Assembly (NCBI RefSeq): GCF_002335445.1
Contig: NZ_BDME01000001.1
Span: forward strand, 186,001-250,000
Origin: Lebetimonas natsushimae
Lineage (GTDB): Bacteria > Campylobacterota > Campylobacteria > Campylobacterales > Nautiliaceae
Reading direction: 5' to 3'
DNA length: 64,000 nt
Both the position numbers and the translations under genes were made by a program. Shown in pieces: positions 1 to 6,540 of this stretch; the first letter of the stretch is position 1; each line of letters begins with the position of its first letter. The notes beneath the pieces were generated by a model. The model ran no database searches and was not told the DNA's origin. It saw only the letters and a program-made list of their open reading frames with translations.

Positions 1-442
1 ATTTTTCGCATATTTCTTTTTCTTTTTTATAAAGCCCCAATGCGTATCGGTTATATTGAAGTGAATATTTACTATCTTTTATTAAATGTTTTAAAATCCT
101 GAAAGTATCAATTATTTTAAAAAATGGGTTAAAATTTTCTTTTTTCAACATATTTAAATCAAATTCGGCATTGTGAATTACCACAATATTTTCGGGAGAG
201 TTTAGCTCTTTTAGTCTTTTAAAGGCTTTTGTATGTTTTAATCTTGGTTTGTCCTCCACCATTTCGTTTGTTATGTGGTGGACCGCCATAGCTTCAAAAG
301 AAATTGGCATTCCTGGATTTGCCAGGTCATTATGTATTTCTTCAATTTCAAGATTTTCATTCATTACAATATAGCTTAGTTGAATTATTTTATCCTCTTC
401 TTTATTTCCCGTAGTTTCTGTATCAAGCAGTATTATTTTCAT
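1..442 (-). CDS. DnaQ-like 3'-5' exonuclease, 3' end cut by window edge
   Basis: This gene begins at 442 on the minus strand and runs off the left edge, so about 147 residues are visible. The N-terminus carries the DEDD exonuclease motif I (LLDTETTG, with the metal-binding Asp and Glu), and a second block HNAEFD matches motif II. This is the fold of DNA polymerase III epsilon and related proofreading or RNA-processing exonucleases. Whether it is a replicative epsilon subunit or a stand-alone exonuclease cannot be decided because the C-terminus is missing. It overlaps the 3' end of the upstream kinase-like gene by 20 bp, so it is the last visible gene of a three-gene operon. Confidence 0.85.
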   Translation of the reverse strand, partial: MKIILLDTETTGNKEEDKIIQLSYIVMNENLEIEEIHNDLANPGMPISFEAMAVHHITNEMVEDKPRLKHTKAFKRLKELNSPENIVVIHNAEFDLNMLKKENFNPFFKIIDTFRILKHLIKDSKYSLQYNRYALGLYKKEKEICEK

Positions 443-1076
443 TTATTTCCTTAATAAGTGGTATTTTTATACTGTATCCGTTTTGTGAATTTTCAATTTC
501 AAAAAAATCTGATTTAATTTTTTTAAACGGCTTTGTAATTATATCAATTTGGGCAAGGGGGTATTTTTTGTTATCTATTTTTATGTATTCTCCCACTATA
601 ATTTTAGAAGATATTTTTGCACTTTTAGAATTTTCTAGCATTTCAAAAATAATATTTAATAATTCTTTTTTGTTTAAATAGATTTCAGGAATGGAAGGGT
701 CGTAAAAAGTGTCAATATTAATGCCTTTAAGATTTAAATATTCTTTTACAAATTCAAGCAGCATTGAAAATTTGACTTTTTCCAGATTATGCAGGGTTAA
801 ATTCTGCTTTTCGGTATTTATAAAAAACCTAACTCCAAGTTTTTCCTCATAAAAACCTATTGAATATCCCATAAATTCAAATTTATCAAATTTTATTTCT
901 TTAAATTCCGTTTTTATGCCATTATTTGGGGCGTTTTTAATAGCAAATTCAAAAACTTCTTTTTTATTAATATAAGAGAGAAATATTTCAGCTTCCTGGT
1001 TGCAGTAAATAATATTTGATTTGTAATCAAATACAATAAAAGGGTTTATGTCATATTCAATCCAGAATTTAAACAC
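423..1076 (-). CDS. PAS/pseudo-histidine-kinase-like protein, NtrB-like remnant
   Basis: A 217-residue protein with a GTG start that overlaps the stop of the upstream gene by 8 bp. Residues 1-70 look like a short PAS domain (FIVFDYKSNIIYCNQEA). The remainder resembles a degraded histidine-kinase ATPase domain: an N-box-like LENSKSAK segment and a terminal GYSIKIPLI strand. I see no HisKA phospho-accepting His and no intact G-boxes, so autophosphorylation looks unlikely. Its partner is the truncated sigma-54-activator-like protein just upstream, so I infer a sensory partner of that regulator. The kinase relationship is inferred from motif remnants and is moderate at best. Confidence 0.6.
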   Translation of the reverse strand: MFKFWIEYDINPFIVFDYKSNIIYCNQEAEIFLSYINKKEVFEFAIKNAPNNGIKTEFKEIKFDKFEFMGYSIGFYEEKLGVRFFINTEKQNLTLHNLEKVKFSMLLEFVKEYLNLKGINIDTFYDPSIPEIYLNKKELLNIIFEMLENSKSAKISSKIIVGEYIKIDNKKYPLAQIDIITKPFKKIKSDFFEIENSQNGYSIKIPLIKEINENNTA

Positions 1077-1731
1077 CTAAAGCCTTCATTTTTTTTGTAA
1101 GAGTAACCCTGTTAATTTTTAGTTTTTCGGAAATTTTAAGTTTTGAGCGGTATTTCTCTTTCATTGCCGTAAATAGGTTTTTTTCAAAAAGGTTTATCTC
1201 CTCTTCATATGTTGAATGTTCATTTTTTAAAATCTCTTTTAAAATTTCATATATTTCATTTTTGTTTGGTTTTAACATTTCTTTGTAAATCTGTCTTTTT
1301 AATGAGTTTAAATTTTCAGAGATATCCGGATTTTTTATAATAATATTTTTATTTATTTTAAGCTCTTCTTTTGCTTTTTTGGTAAAATACTCTATAAAAA
1401 ATTCTATATCCTCCGGATGTTCTTTGAGGGGTTTTAATTCAATTTCAATTTCAAAATATTTTCTAAAAACAGATCTATTTAAGGGTTTTGAACCTGTTGC
1501 AACCATAATTGGAAAATTTGTATTCGGAATTAGATTTTCATCAAAATTTTCTATTATGCATGGATGATTGGGATTAATTTTATTAATTATCGCGTTTGGG
1601 GCAATGTATCTGGCAAGGGTTGTTTTACCGACACCCCTTTCACCCCATATATATACGTTTAAATTAAGCTCCCTTGCCATTGATGCCAAATTTTTAATTT
1701 TTTTAAGATAATCTGAATTTGTTAAAAACAT
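1069..1731 (-). CDS. truncated NtrC-family AAA+ regulator with Fis-type helix-turn-helix
   Basis: A 220-residue protein resembling a stripped-down sigma-54 enhancer-binding protein. Walker A is clear (GERGVGKT, about residues 30-37). A Walker-B-like IIENFDE follows, then an NtrC-like segment (FRKYFEIEIELKPLKEHPEDI) and a C-terminal Fis-type helix-turn-helix (about residues 195-220). There is no receiver domain and no GAFTGA loop, the element that contacts sigma-54, and the AAA+ core is far shorter than usual. It may bind DNA without activating sigma-54. It heads the operon, with a TGCTATAAT extended -10 about 20 bp upstream and a 23-bp inverted repeat behind that. Confidence 0.7.
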   Translation of the reverse strand: MFLTNSDYLKKIKNLASMARELNLNVYIWGERGVGKTTLARYIAPNAIINKINPNHPCIIENFDENLIPNTNFPIMVATGSKPLNRSVFRKYFEIEIELKPLKEHPEDIEFFIEYFTKKAKEELKINKNIIIKNPDISENLNSLKRQIYKEMLKPNKNEIYEILKEILKNEHSTYEEEINLFEKNLFTAMKEKYRSKLKISEKLKINRVTLTKKMKALGV

Positions 1732-1750
1732 TTACACCTTTTTGATTAAA

Positions 1751-1756
1751 ATTATA
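1751..1756 (-). promoter_or_regulatory. extended -10 promoter of the NtrC-like operon
   Basis: The minus strand reads TTTTGCTATAAT ending at 1751, an extended -10 (TGn-TATAAT), 20 bp upstream of the ATG at 1731. No -35 hexamer is recognisable, as is common in Campylobacterota. Confidence 0.55.
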
Positions 1757-1765
1757 GCAAAATTT

Positions 1766-1788
1766 AAAAAGATAAAATTTATCTTTTT
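1766..1788. promoter_or_regulatory. perfect inverted repeat between divergent operons
   Basis: Two 11-bp arms (AAAAAGATAAA and its complement) flank a single central base. The site sits between the divergent starts at 1731 (-) and 1837 (+), just behind the minus-strand -10 and about 22 bp before a weak plus-strand TAAAAT (1811-1816). Its position suits a shared operator; the A/T tracts would also bend DNA. No binding protein is known; the neighbouring Fis-type regulator is one candidate by proximity only. Confidence 0.45.
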
Positions 1789-1836
1789 TTGATTTTTTTT
1801 ACAAATTTGATAAAATAAATAAAAAAAGGAGAAGCT

Positions 1837-2184
1837 ATGCTTCAACCAAAAAGAACTGATGTGGATATGAACAGTGAAGAATTTAAAAAAGAAGAAGAAA
1901 AAACAAAAAAATTTGTTGAAAAAGTAGTTAAACAGTTTGGATGGTGTATAACTCCAAATAAAGAAGTATACGATGCCATCGTAATGGGTTTAACCAGAAA
2001 TAAACTTATGTTTGGTAAAAGATACTGTCCTTGTTTTATTCCAATGGGTGATAAAGAAGATAGAATCTGTCCTTGCAAACCTGCAATTGGTCATGAAGTG
2101 AATGAGGGGTGTTGTCACTGCGGAATTTTCTGTAATCCTGAGAAATGTGAAGAAATGAAAAAGGAGCTTAATGAAAACAGTTGA
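1837..2184 (+). CDS. ftrB: ferredoxin:thioredoxin reductase catalytic chain
   Basis: A 115-residue protein with the catalytic-chain signature of ferredoxin:thioredoxin reductase: CPC at residues 64-66, CPC at 78-80 and CHC at 93-95, followed by GIFC. In the family these cysteines hold one 4Fe-4S cluster and a redox-active disulfide that passes ferredoxin electrons to thioredoxin. A good Shine-Dalgarno (AGGAG) precedes the ATG. No variable chain is seen nearby. The next gene, overlapping by 14 bp, is a second copy fused to rhodanese. In an anaerobe using pyruvate:ferredoxin oxidoreductase, reduced ferredoxin would be the natural donor. Use of ftrB as the symbol follows the family name. Confidence 0.88.
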   Translation: MLQPKRTDVDMNSEEFKKEEEKTKKFVEKVVKQFGWCITPNKEVYDAIVMGLTRNKLMFGKRYCPCFIPMGDKEDRICPCKPAIGHEVNEGCCHCGIFCNPEKCEEMKKELNENS

Positions 2185-2893
2185 TTTAAATTCTGAAGAG
2201 TTTCAGGAAGAATTTTTAAAAACGGAAAAGTTTGCCCATAAAACTGTAAAACATTTCGGATGGAGATTTAATCCCGAGGAAGATGTAGTTGAGAGGGTTT
2301 TAAAAGGGCTTACAAACAATAAAATACTTTATGGAAAAAGATTTTGCCCCTGTTTTCCGGTTGTTGAAGAAAATGGTAAATATAAAAGCGTAGAGGATAG
2401 AATTTGCCCTTGTCCTCAGGCTATTAATGAAGAAATTCCAAATGAGGGAAAATGTCACTGCGGGATATTTTGCAGCGAAGAATATATAAAAAATTATAAA
2501 AAAGAAAAAAAAGAAATAGAAATAGAAGGTTTAAGTGTTACTGAAGTAGAAAATATTTTAAAGAAAGATCAAATCTTGGGAGAAGAACTTGTAATTCTGC
2601 TAAAAGCCAGAGATGAAGGGCTTGCTAATTTTAAACTTATTGATATAAGAGAACCGTTTGAAAATCAGATGATGAGAATAAAAGGGACTGATAAACTGCT
2701 TCCAATCAGCAAGGTTCAGTGGGAGCTTGATGAGTGGATGAAATTAAAGAATGAGAGAATTATAATTTACTGTCATGTAGGAAGCAGAAGCGGATATTTA
2801 CAAAGGGCACTTCAAAGCCAGCTTGGATTTGAAAAAGTGGGTAACTTAACATACGGTATAGCGGATTATCCCGGTGAAATAGAAAGAGGGTAA
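2171..2893 (+). CDS. FTR catalytic chain fused to rhodanese
   Basis: A 240-residue fusion. Residues 1-103 repeat the ferredoxin:thioredoxin reductase catalytic chain (CPC near 59-61, CPC near 79-81, CHC near 95-97). After a Lys/Glu-rich linker, residues about 120-240 form a rhodanese domain (LIDIREPFE) with the catalytic Cys near 201 in YCHVGSRSG. The first half is paralogous to the preceding gene and the second half to the stand-alone rhodanese at 3541, so the cluster arose by duplication and fusion. I infer that the reductase part could reduce the persulfide or disulfide on the rhodanese Cys, linking ferredoxin electrons to sulfur transfer. That is not established. Confidence 0.85.
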   Translation: MKTVDLNSEEFQEEFLKTEKFAHKTVKHFGWRFNPEEDVVERVLKGLTNNKILYGKRFCPCFPVVEENGKYKSVEDRICPCPQAINEEIPNEGKCHCGIFCSEEYIKNYKKEKKEIEIEGLSVTEVENILKKDQILGEELVILLKARDEGLANFKLIDIREPFENQMMRIKGTDKLLPISKVQWELDEWMKLKNERIIIYCHVGSRSGYLQRALQSQLGFEKVGNLTYGIADYPGEIERG

Positions 2894-2894
2894 A

Positions 2895-3188
2895 ATGTAT
2901 GTTTTAGGAATTCCGATTAAAAATGAAATATGTGTGCCAAGTAAAGAGGCAGAAAAATTTGCAAAAGTGTTTGTAAAAAACGGCGCTGTAGAAAAAATAG
3001 AGTATGTGGAAAATAGAGATGGTTTAGTAGGGGCGGTTCATTTTTTTATAACTCCAAAAGAAGAATTTGTTTTTGATTTTATAGAAGCCGGGGCAGAACC
3101 GCTTATGACTCCTAGAGTTGAAATGAGTATTAATGATATAGTTGATGCATTTTTATTTAAAGAACTTTATTCATATGGAAGTATTTAA
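2895..3188 (+). CDS. conserved-looking protein of unknown function
   Basis: A 97-residue protein starting 2 bp after the FTR-rhodanese fusion and so translated with it. It has no membrane segment, cysteine-pair motif or catalytic signature beyond one Cys in EICVPS near the N-terminus. The sequence alternates short predicted strands and helices and ends with a negatively charged helix. I do not recognise the family. Its place between the redox/rhodanese genes suggests a role with them, by context only. Confidence 0.7.
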   Translation: MYVLGIPIKNEICVPSKEAEKFAKVFVKNGAVEKIEYVENRDGLVGAVHFFITPKEEFVFDFIEAGAEPLMTPRVEMSINDIVDAFLFKELYSYGSI

Positions 3189-3225
3189 TTATTAATGGAT
3201 AATGGAAGATGGATAATAGAAAATT
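3184..3225 (+). repeat. heptamer repeat tract
   Basis: In-phase 7-bp units such as ATTAATG, GATAATG, GAAGATG and GATAATA fill the gap between two genes and run into the next ORF. The ATG at 3209 is one unit's terminal ATG, so the repeat supplies the start codon. Confidence 0.85.
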
Positions 3226-3532
3226 AAAAGTTATTGAAACCGTTATTAAAAGTCTCTCAGGTAATGATGAGGTTAGAGTTGGGACTACAAATCAAGAATT
3301 TTTTGGAGAATTGCTTGAAGGCGATTTTAATTATAAAAGATATTTTCATTATATTATCATTGATAAAAAAATAGATATAAAACCTTTTTTCAGGGCTCTT
3401 AGAAACGGGGGATATATTCTGTCCCTTGTAAAATATGATGAAAATTATCTTCATGATATAGGATTTTCTGCAATTAGTGAGATTGAGGATATTCAGATAA
3501 TTAAAAAAGTTCATTCCTGGAATGATTTTTAA
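3209..3532 (+). CDS. small protein resembling a methyltransferase C-terminal half
   Basis: A 107-residue ORF whose start codon and first residues (MDNRKLK) are coded by a heptamer repeat tract. The body resembles the last strands of a class I SAM-dependent methyltransferase: a hydrophobic YIIID strand, FFRALRNGGYIL (like the LkpGG turn), then a GFSAI segment. The SAM-binding N-terminal half is absent and no complementary frame was seen upstream, so it is either a remnant or a divergent small protein. An AAGGAG-type site for the next gene follows its stop by a few bases, so transcription continues through it. Confidence 0.55.
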   Translation: MDNRKLKVIETVIKSLSGNDEVRVGTTNQEFFGELLEGDFNYKRYFHYIIIDKKIDIKPFFRALRNGGYILSLVKYDENYLHDIGFSAISEIEDIQIIKKVHSWNDF

Positions 3533-3540
3533 GGAGAAAG

Positions 3541-3876
3541 ATGTTTAATAAAGAAAATATCAGTTCAGATGAATTAATTGAGCTTTTAGAAAATAGAAAA
3601 AATGGAAAAATTGATTTTAAACTTATAGATATAAGAGAACCACATGAAAATGAAGTGGCAAGAATTAAAGGTACTGATGAACTTTTGCCAATTACCAAGT
3701 TTCACAGAGATAAAGAAAAATGGCAAAAATTATTAAATGAAAATATAATAATTTATTGTCGAACCGGTAACAGAACTTCTCATCTTCAGGAATATATACA
3801 AATAATGTTTAATAAAACTATACCGCATTTAAGTGAGGGTATTACAGGATTTAATGGTGAAATAGAACAAAATTAA
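3541..3876 (+). CDS. single-domain rhodanese sulfurtransferase
   Basis: A 111-residue rhodanese with LIDIREPHENE near the N-terminus and the active-site loop IIYCRTGNRTS (catalytic Cys about residue 73). Rhodaneses carry sulfane sulfur as a cysteine persulfide. It is clearly paralogous to the C-terminal half of the FTR fusion at 2171, sharing the IKGTD.LLPI block. A strong Shine-Dalgarno (AAGGAG) precedes the ATG. It lies 9 bp before the CiaB gene in the same run of genes. Confidence 0.85.
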   Translation: MFNKENISSDELIELLENRKNGKIDFKLIDIREPHENEVARIKGTDELLPITKFHRDKEKWQKLLNENIIIYCRTGNRTSHLQEYIQIMFNKTIPHLSEGITGFNGEIEQN

Positions 3877-3885
3877 AGGAAGTAA

Positions 3886-5631
3886 ATGTTTTTGGAAAAA
3901 GCGTATGAAATTGTTAGAAAAAGAGATGAGAAAATAAATGGTTATTTTAAAAAATGTCCGGATGATATGAGGGCTTTGTTTGAAGAAATTTTAAAAACCC
4001 TGAATTTGGAAATAAATGAAGACAATCTGCTGGCCCTAAAAAAAAGGTTTTTTCATTTAAGGGAAGATGCAATTATAAATCTTCTCAAAAAAGTAAATCT
4101 TAGCAAAGAGGATATAAAAGAAATTCAGCTGGATTTGTATGAACTTACCAAAAATTTCTGGATAAAAGAGCATGAAAAACTGATAAATGAGCTTGCACCT
4201 TTTATAGGCCCTTTTTATACTGAAATTTTAAGAGGTGTGCATAAAATCGGTATTTCTTTTTCTGCATGGCAGCCTCACTGGACAAAACATGTAATTCACA
4301 CAATAAATGAAGAACTCTCACTTGAATTTGGCGGGGATGAAGCAAAAGTAATGACTTTTTTGCTTGAAAATGACCTATTAAAGGAAGAGGAAGACAGAAC
4401 TTACAGTGTTTTGGTAAAAACCCAAAACGGATATATTGTAAAAACATATGCAGAAGTTTTTGAAGAAGAAGTAAATGAAGCGGTCAGGGCTGTAGACGAG
4501 CTTATTGTAAATCTTGAAAAGCTTGAAAATGAAAAAAAGGTTGAGTGGATTTTATATTTTAACGCCTTAAAAACTGCGCTTCTTGAGAGAAACAGAAGTG
4601 AGCTTATAAAAAGATGGGCAAATGTTGACAGAATTTGGATGGATATAGATTCTCCGATTCAGGTTGGACATCCTCTTGAATATTATGAGGATAAATTCCG
4701 TAAAGCCGTGGCGCTTGAGCTTGATGTAAGAATTAAAAATCCCGAAATTAAAAGTACTGTAAAAGAAAATATCGTAAAAATGTATAAAAAATACTGCTCC
4801 GATACTAAACTTTTGGAAAACGCCCTAAAAAATATTGAAAGAACCAAGCTTTTCATTTCAACTCCTGCTACATTTTACGGGGCTGAATTTAACGGACTTT
4901 TTTCAGCTCAGGTTGTGCCAAATGATGAGAGTGTAAGTCGTGAGAAAGGAAAAAAAATATTTGCTTTTGTAGATAAAGTTTATGAGGATATAAAAGCCAG
5001 ACCTAAAATGGCTCTTAGTTATGAAATATTCGGCAGAGATTTTATGGATAAATTTTATAAAAACTTGGAAAACAAAGAAAAATTTGTAAAAGTTTATGAC
5101 ATTACAACAATAGGTCACGAATTCGGACATATTTTATGGGTGGATGAAGGAACTGAGGCTAAAATGAATAAAAGCGGAATGTTTAAAAATGTAGAGGAAT
5201 TTAAAGCCACCACCGGCGGACTTATGGCGTTTTTTGAAAATGAAGAAAATGATTTAATTGAGGCTGTTTTGGAAGATGTCATAAAAAGGGCTGTCGGATT
5301 GATTTCATGGATGGAGGTTGATGAAGTGCTGCCTTATTATATTGAGGGGCTTATTCATTTAACAGGACTTTTTGAAAATGAAATAATTTCTTTTAACGGT
5401 AAAAGTTTGGAATATAATTATTCAAATTATGAAAAGTTAAAAAACTGGTATAAAAATACATATTTAGATTTGGCAAGGCATTATGTAGAAAAAAAAGATG
5501 CAAAAGAATTCTTGGATAAACTGGTATATAAAGATAAAAACTTTTATCCCCTTAATAAAAAAGCCGATGAATTTGTAAGATATTATTACAAAAGATATGG
5601 TGAAATCGGGGAGAAAATTTATAAAGGTTAA
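3886..5631 (+). CDS. ciaB: CiaB-family protein (M3-type metallopeptidase fold)
   Basis: A 581-residue protein matching the Campylobacter invasion antigen B family along its length. Recognised blocks include SAWQPHWTKH, RWANVDRIWMDI, QVGHPLEYYEDKFRKA and a zinc-protease motif HEFGH at about residues 411-415, followed by downstream acidic residues. The HEFGH motif places it in the M3/oligoendopeptidase-like clan. In Campylobacter jejuni CiaB is linked to host-cell invasion and flagellar export. An intact protease motif suggests a cytoplasmic peptidase as the ancestral role. No signal peptide is seen. It is the last large gene of the redox/rhodanese run. Confidence 0.85.
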   Translation: MFLEKAYEIVRKRDEKINGYFKKCPDDMRALFEEILKTLNLEINEDNLLALKKRFFHLREDAIINLLKKVNLSKEDIKEIQLDLYELTKNFWIKEHEKLINELAPFIGPFYTEILRGVHKIGISFSAWQPHWTKHVIHTINEELSLEFGGDEAKVMTFLLENDLLKEEEDRTYSVLVKTQNGYIVKTYAEVFEEEVNEAVRAVDELIVNLEKLENEKKVEWILYFNALKTALLERNRSELIKRWANVDRIWMDIDSPIQVGHPLEYYEDKFRKAVALELDVRIKNPEIKSTVKENIVKMYKKYCSDTKLLENALKNIERTKLFISTPATFYGAEFNGLFSAQVVPNDESVSREKGKKIFAFVDKVYEDIKARPKMALSYEIFGRDFMDKFYKNLENKEKFVKVYDITTIGHEFGHILWVDEGTEAKMNKSGMFKNVEEFKATTGGLMAFFENEENDLIEAVLEDVIKRAVGLISWMEVDEVLPYYIEGLIHLTGLFENEIISFNGKSLEYNYSNYEKLKNWYKNTYLDLARHYVEKKDAKEFLDKLVYKDKNFYPLNKKADEFVRYYYKRYGEIGEKIYKG

Positions 5632-5633
5632 AT

Positions 5634-5876
5634 ATGAAACTTGATCTAAGCGAAGAGAATATAAAAAAATTGAATGAAAAATGTCAAAATCAGGATAAAC
5701 ATTTATATGAATTTTTAAAAGATGAATTTCCTAAATTAAGCACTGAAGAGAGATTAAAATATCTTGCAACGATTTTAAATGATTTTTTTGAAGATTATGA
5801 GTTTGATGAAAAAGCACCTCGCCATAAGGAAGACGGATATTCAATAGTTAAATTTTGGCCTAAGAAAAAGGCCTGA
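5634..5876 (+). CDS. small conserved-looking protein of unknown function
   Basis: An 80-residue, charged, helix-rich protein beginning 2 bp after CiaB and so probably co-translated with it. Its C-terminus (YSIVKFWPKKKA) is basic and aromatic. No domain is recognised. The gene ends inside a strong hairpin shared with the convergent HdeD-like gene. Confidence 0.65.
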   Translation: MKLDLSEENIKKLNEKCQNQDKHLYEFLKDEFPKLSTEERLKYLATILNDFFEDYEFDEKAPRHKEDGYSIVKFWPKKKA

Positions 5877-5882
5877 ATTTTA
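5850..5882. terminator. bidirectional terminator hairpin
   Basis: A GGCCT (5857-5861) / AGGCC (5869-5873) stem with a 7-base A-rich loop is flanked by AAATTTT on the left and an interrupted AATTTTA on the right. The hairpin spans the end of the plus-strand 80-residue gene and abuts the stop of the convergent minus-strand gene, so it can serve both. Confidence 0.65.
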
Positions 5883-6467
5883 GCTGTTCTGTGTATTTGT
5901 CTGAGCGTTGTCAGAGCCGTTGTCATAAGCCCCTTTTTTAGCCATCCATCCAAGATACATAAGAACTATACCGTCCATAAGGAAACTTACACCCACAACG
6001 ATCCCTACTGTTACAAATGAACTAAACGGCCATCCGATTACCATAATAACACCTAAAATAAAGCTAAGCATACCGTTTAATAAAGATAACCACCAACCTT
6101 TTAGCGGTTTTAAATCCATAGCTACACCAAAACTTGCAAATGCGTCAACAAAAAAGTATGCTGCAAAAAGTATTGCTACAGCCGCAACACCACTTCCAGG
6201 CCATATTAAAAGTAAAATACCTGTAATTAAAAGCATTAATGCTTTAAACCATGCACTTAAACTTTTTGTATGTGCTTTAAATGTGGTGTAAAGCTGAACA
6301 AGACCGGCTGCTGTAAATAAAGCGCCTAAAAAAATGACAAACGCCAGACTCCCCGCTACTGGTTTAATTATTGCAAGTATTCCTGCTATTGCCATTAAAA
6401 CACCTGCAATAATGGAAAGTGTGCTAAACTCTTTTAATTTCTCTTTTTCTATTCTGTTAATAAACAT
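5880..6467 (-). CDS. HdeD-family membrane protein (DUF308)
   Basis: A 195-residue integral membrane protein with about six transmembrane segments in three pairs, typical of the HdeD/DUF308 family (GVLMAIAGILAIIKP, LLLIWPGSGVAAV, GWWLSLLNGMLSFILG). HdeD in enterobacteria is tied to acid resistance, but the function of most relatives is unknown. The hydrophilic C-terminus is Asn/Gln-rich. The gene has its own promoter (-10 at 6492-6497) and a strong Shine-Dalgarno, so it is monocistronic. Confidence 0.85.
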   Translation of the reverse strand: MFINRIEKEKLKEFSTLSIIAGVLMAIAGILAIIKPVAGSLAFVIFLGALFTAAGLVQLYTTFKAHTKSLSAWFKALMLLITGILLLIWPGSGVAAVAILFAAYFFVDAFASFGVAMDLKPLKGWWLSLLNGMLSFILGVIMVIGWPFSSFVTVGIVVGVSFLMDGIVLMYLGWMAKKGAYDNGSDNAQTNTQNS

Positions 6468-6491
6468 TCACCCCTCCTTAAATTTTTTATA

Positions 6492-6497
6492 ATTATA
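6492..6497 (-). promoter_or_regulatory. -10 promoter of the HdeD-like gene
   Basis: The minus strand reads GATGTATAATT here, with TATAAT at 6497-6492, 25 bp upstream of the start. The same GATGTATAATT string occurs before trkA and before the response regulator at 29843. Confidence 0.55.
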
Positions 6498-6540
6498 CAT
6501 CTTAATTAATCAAAAGTCAATATAATTTAGTAAAATCAAC

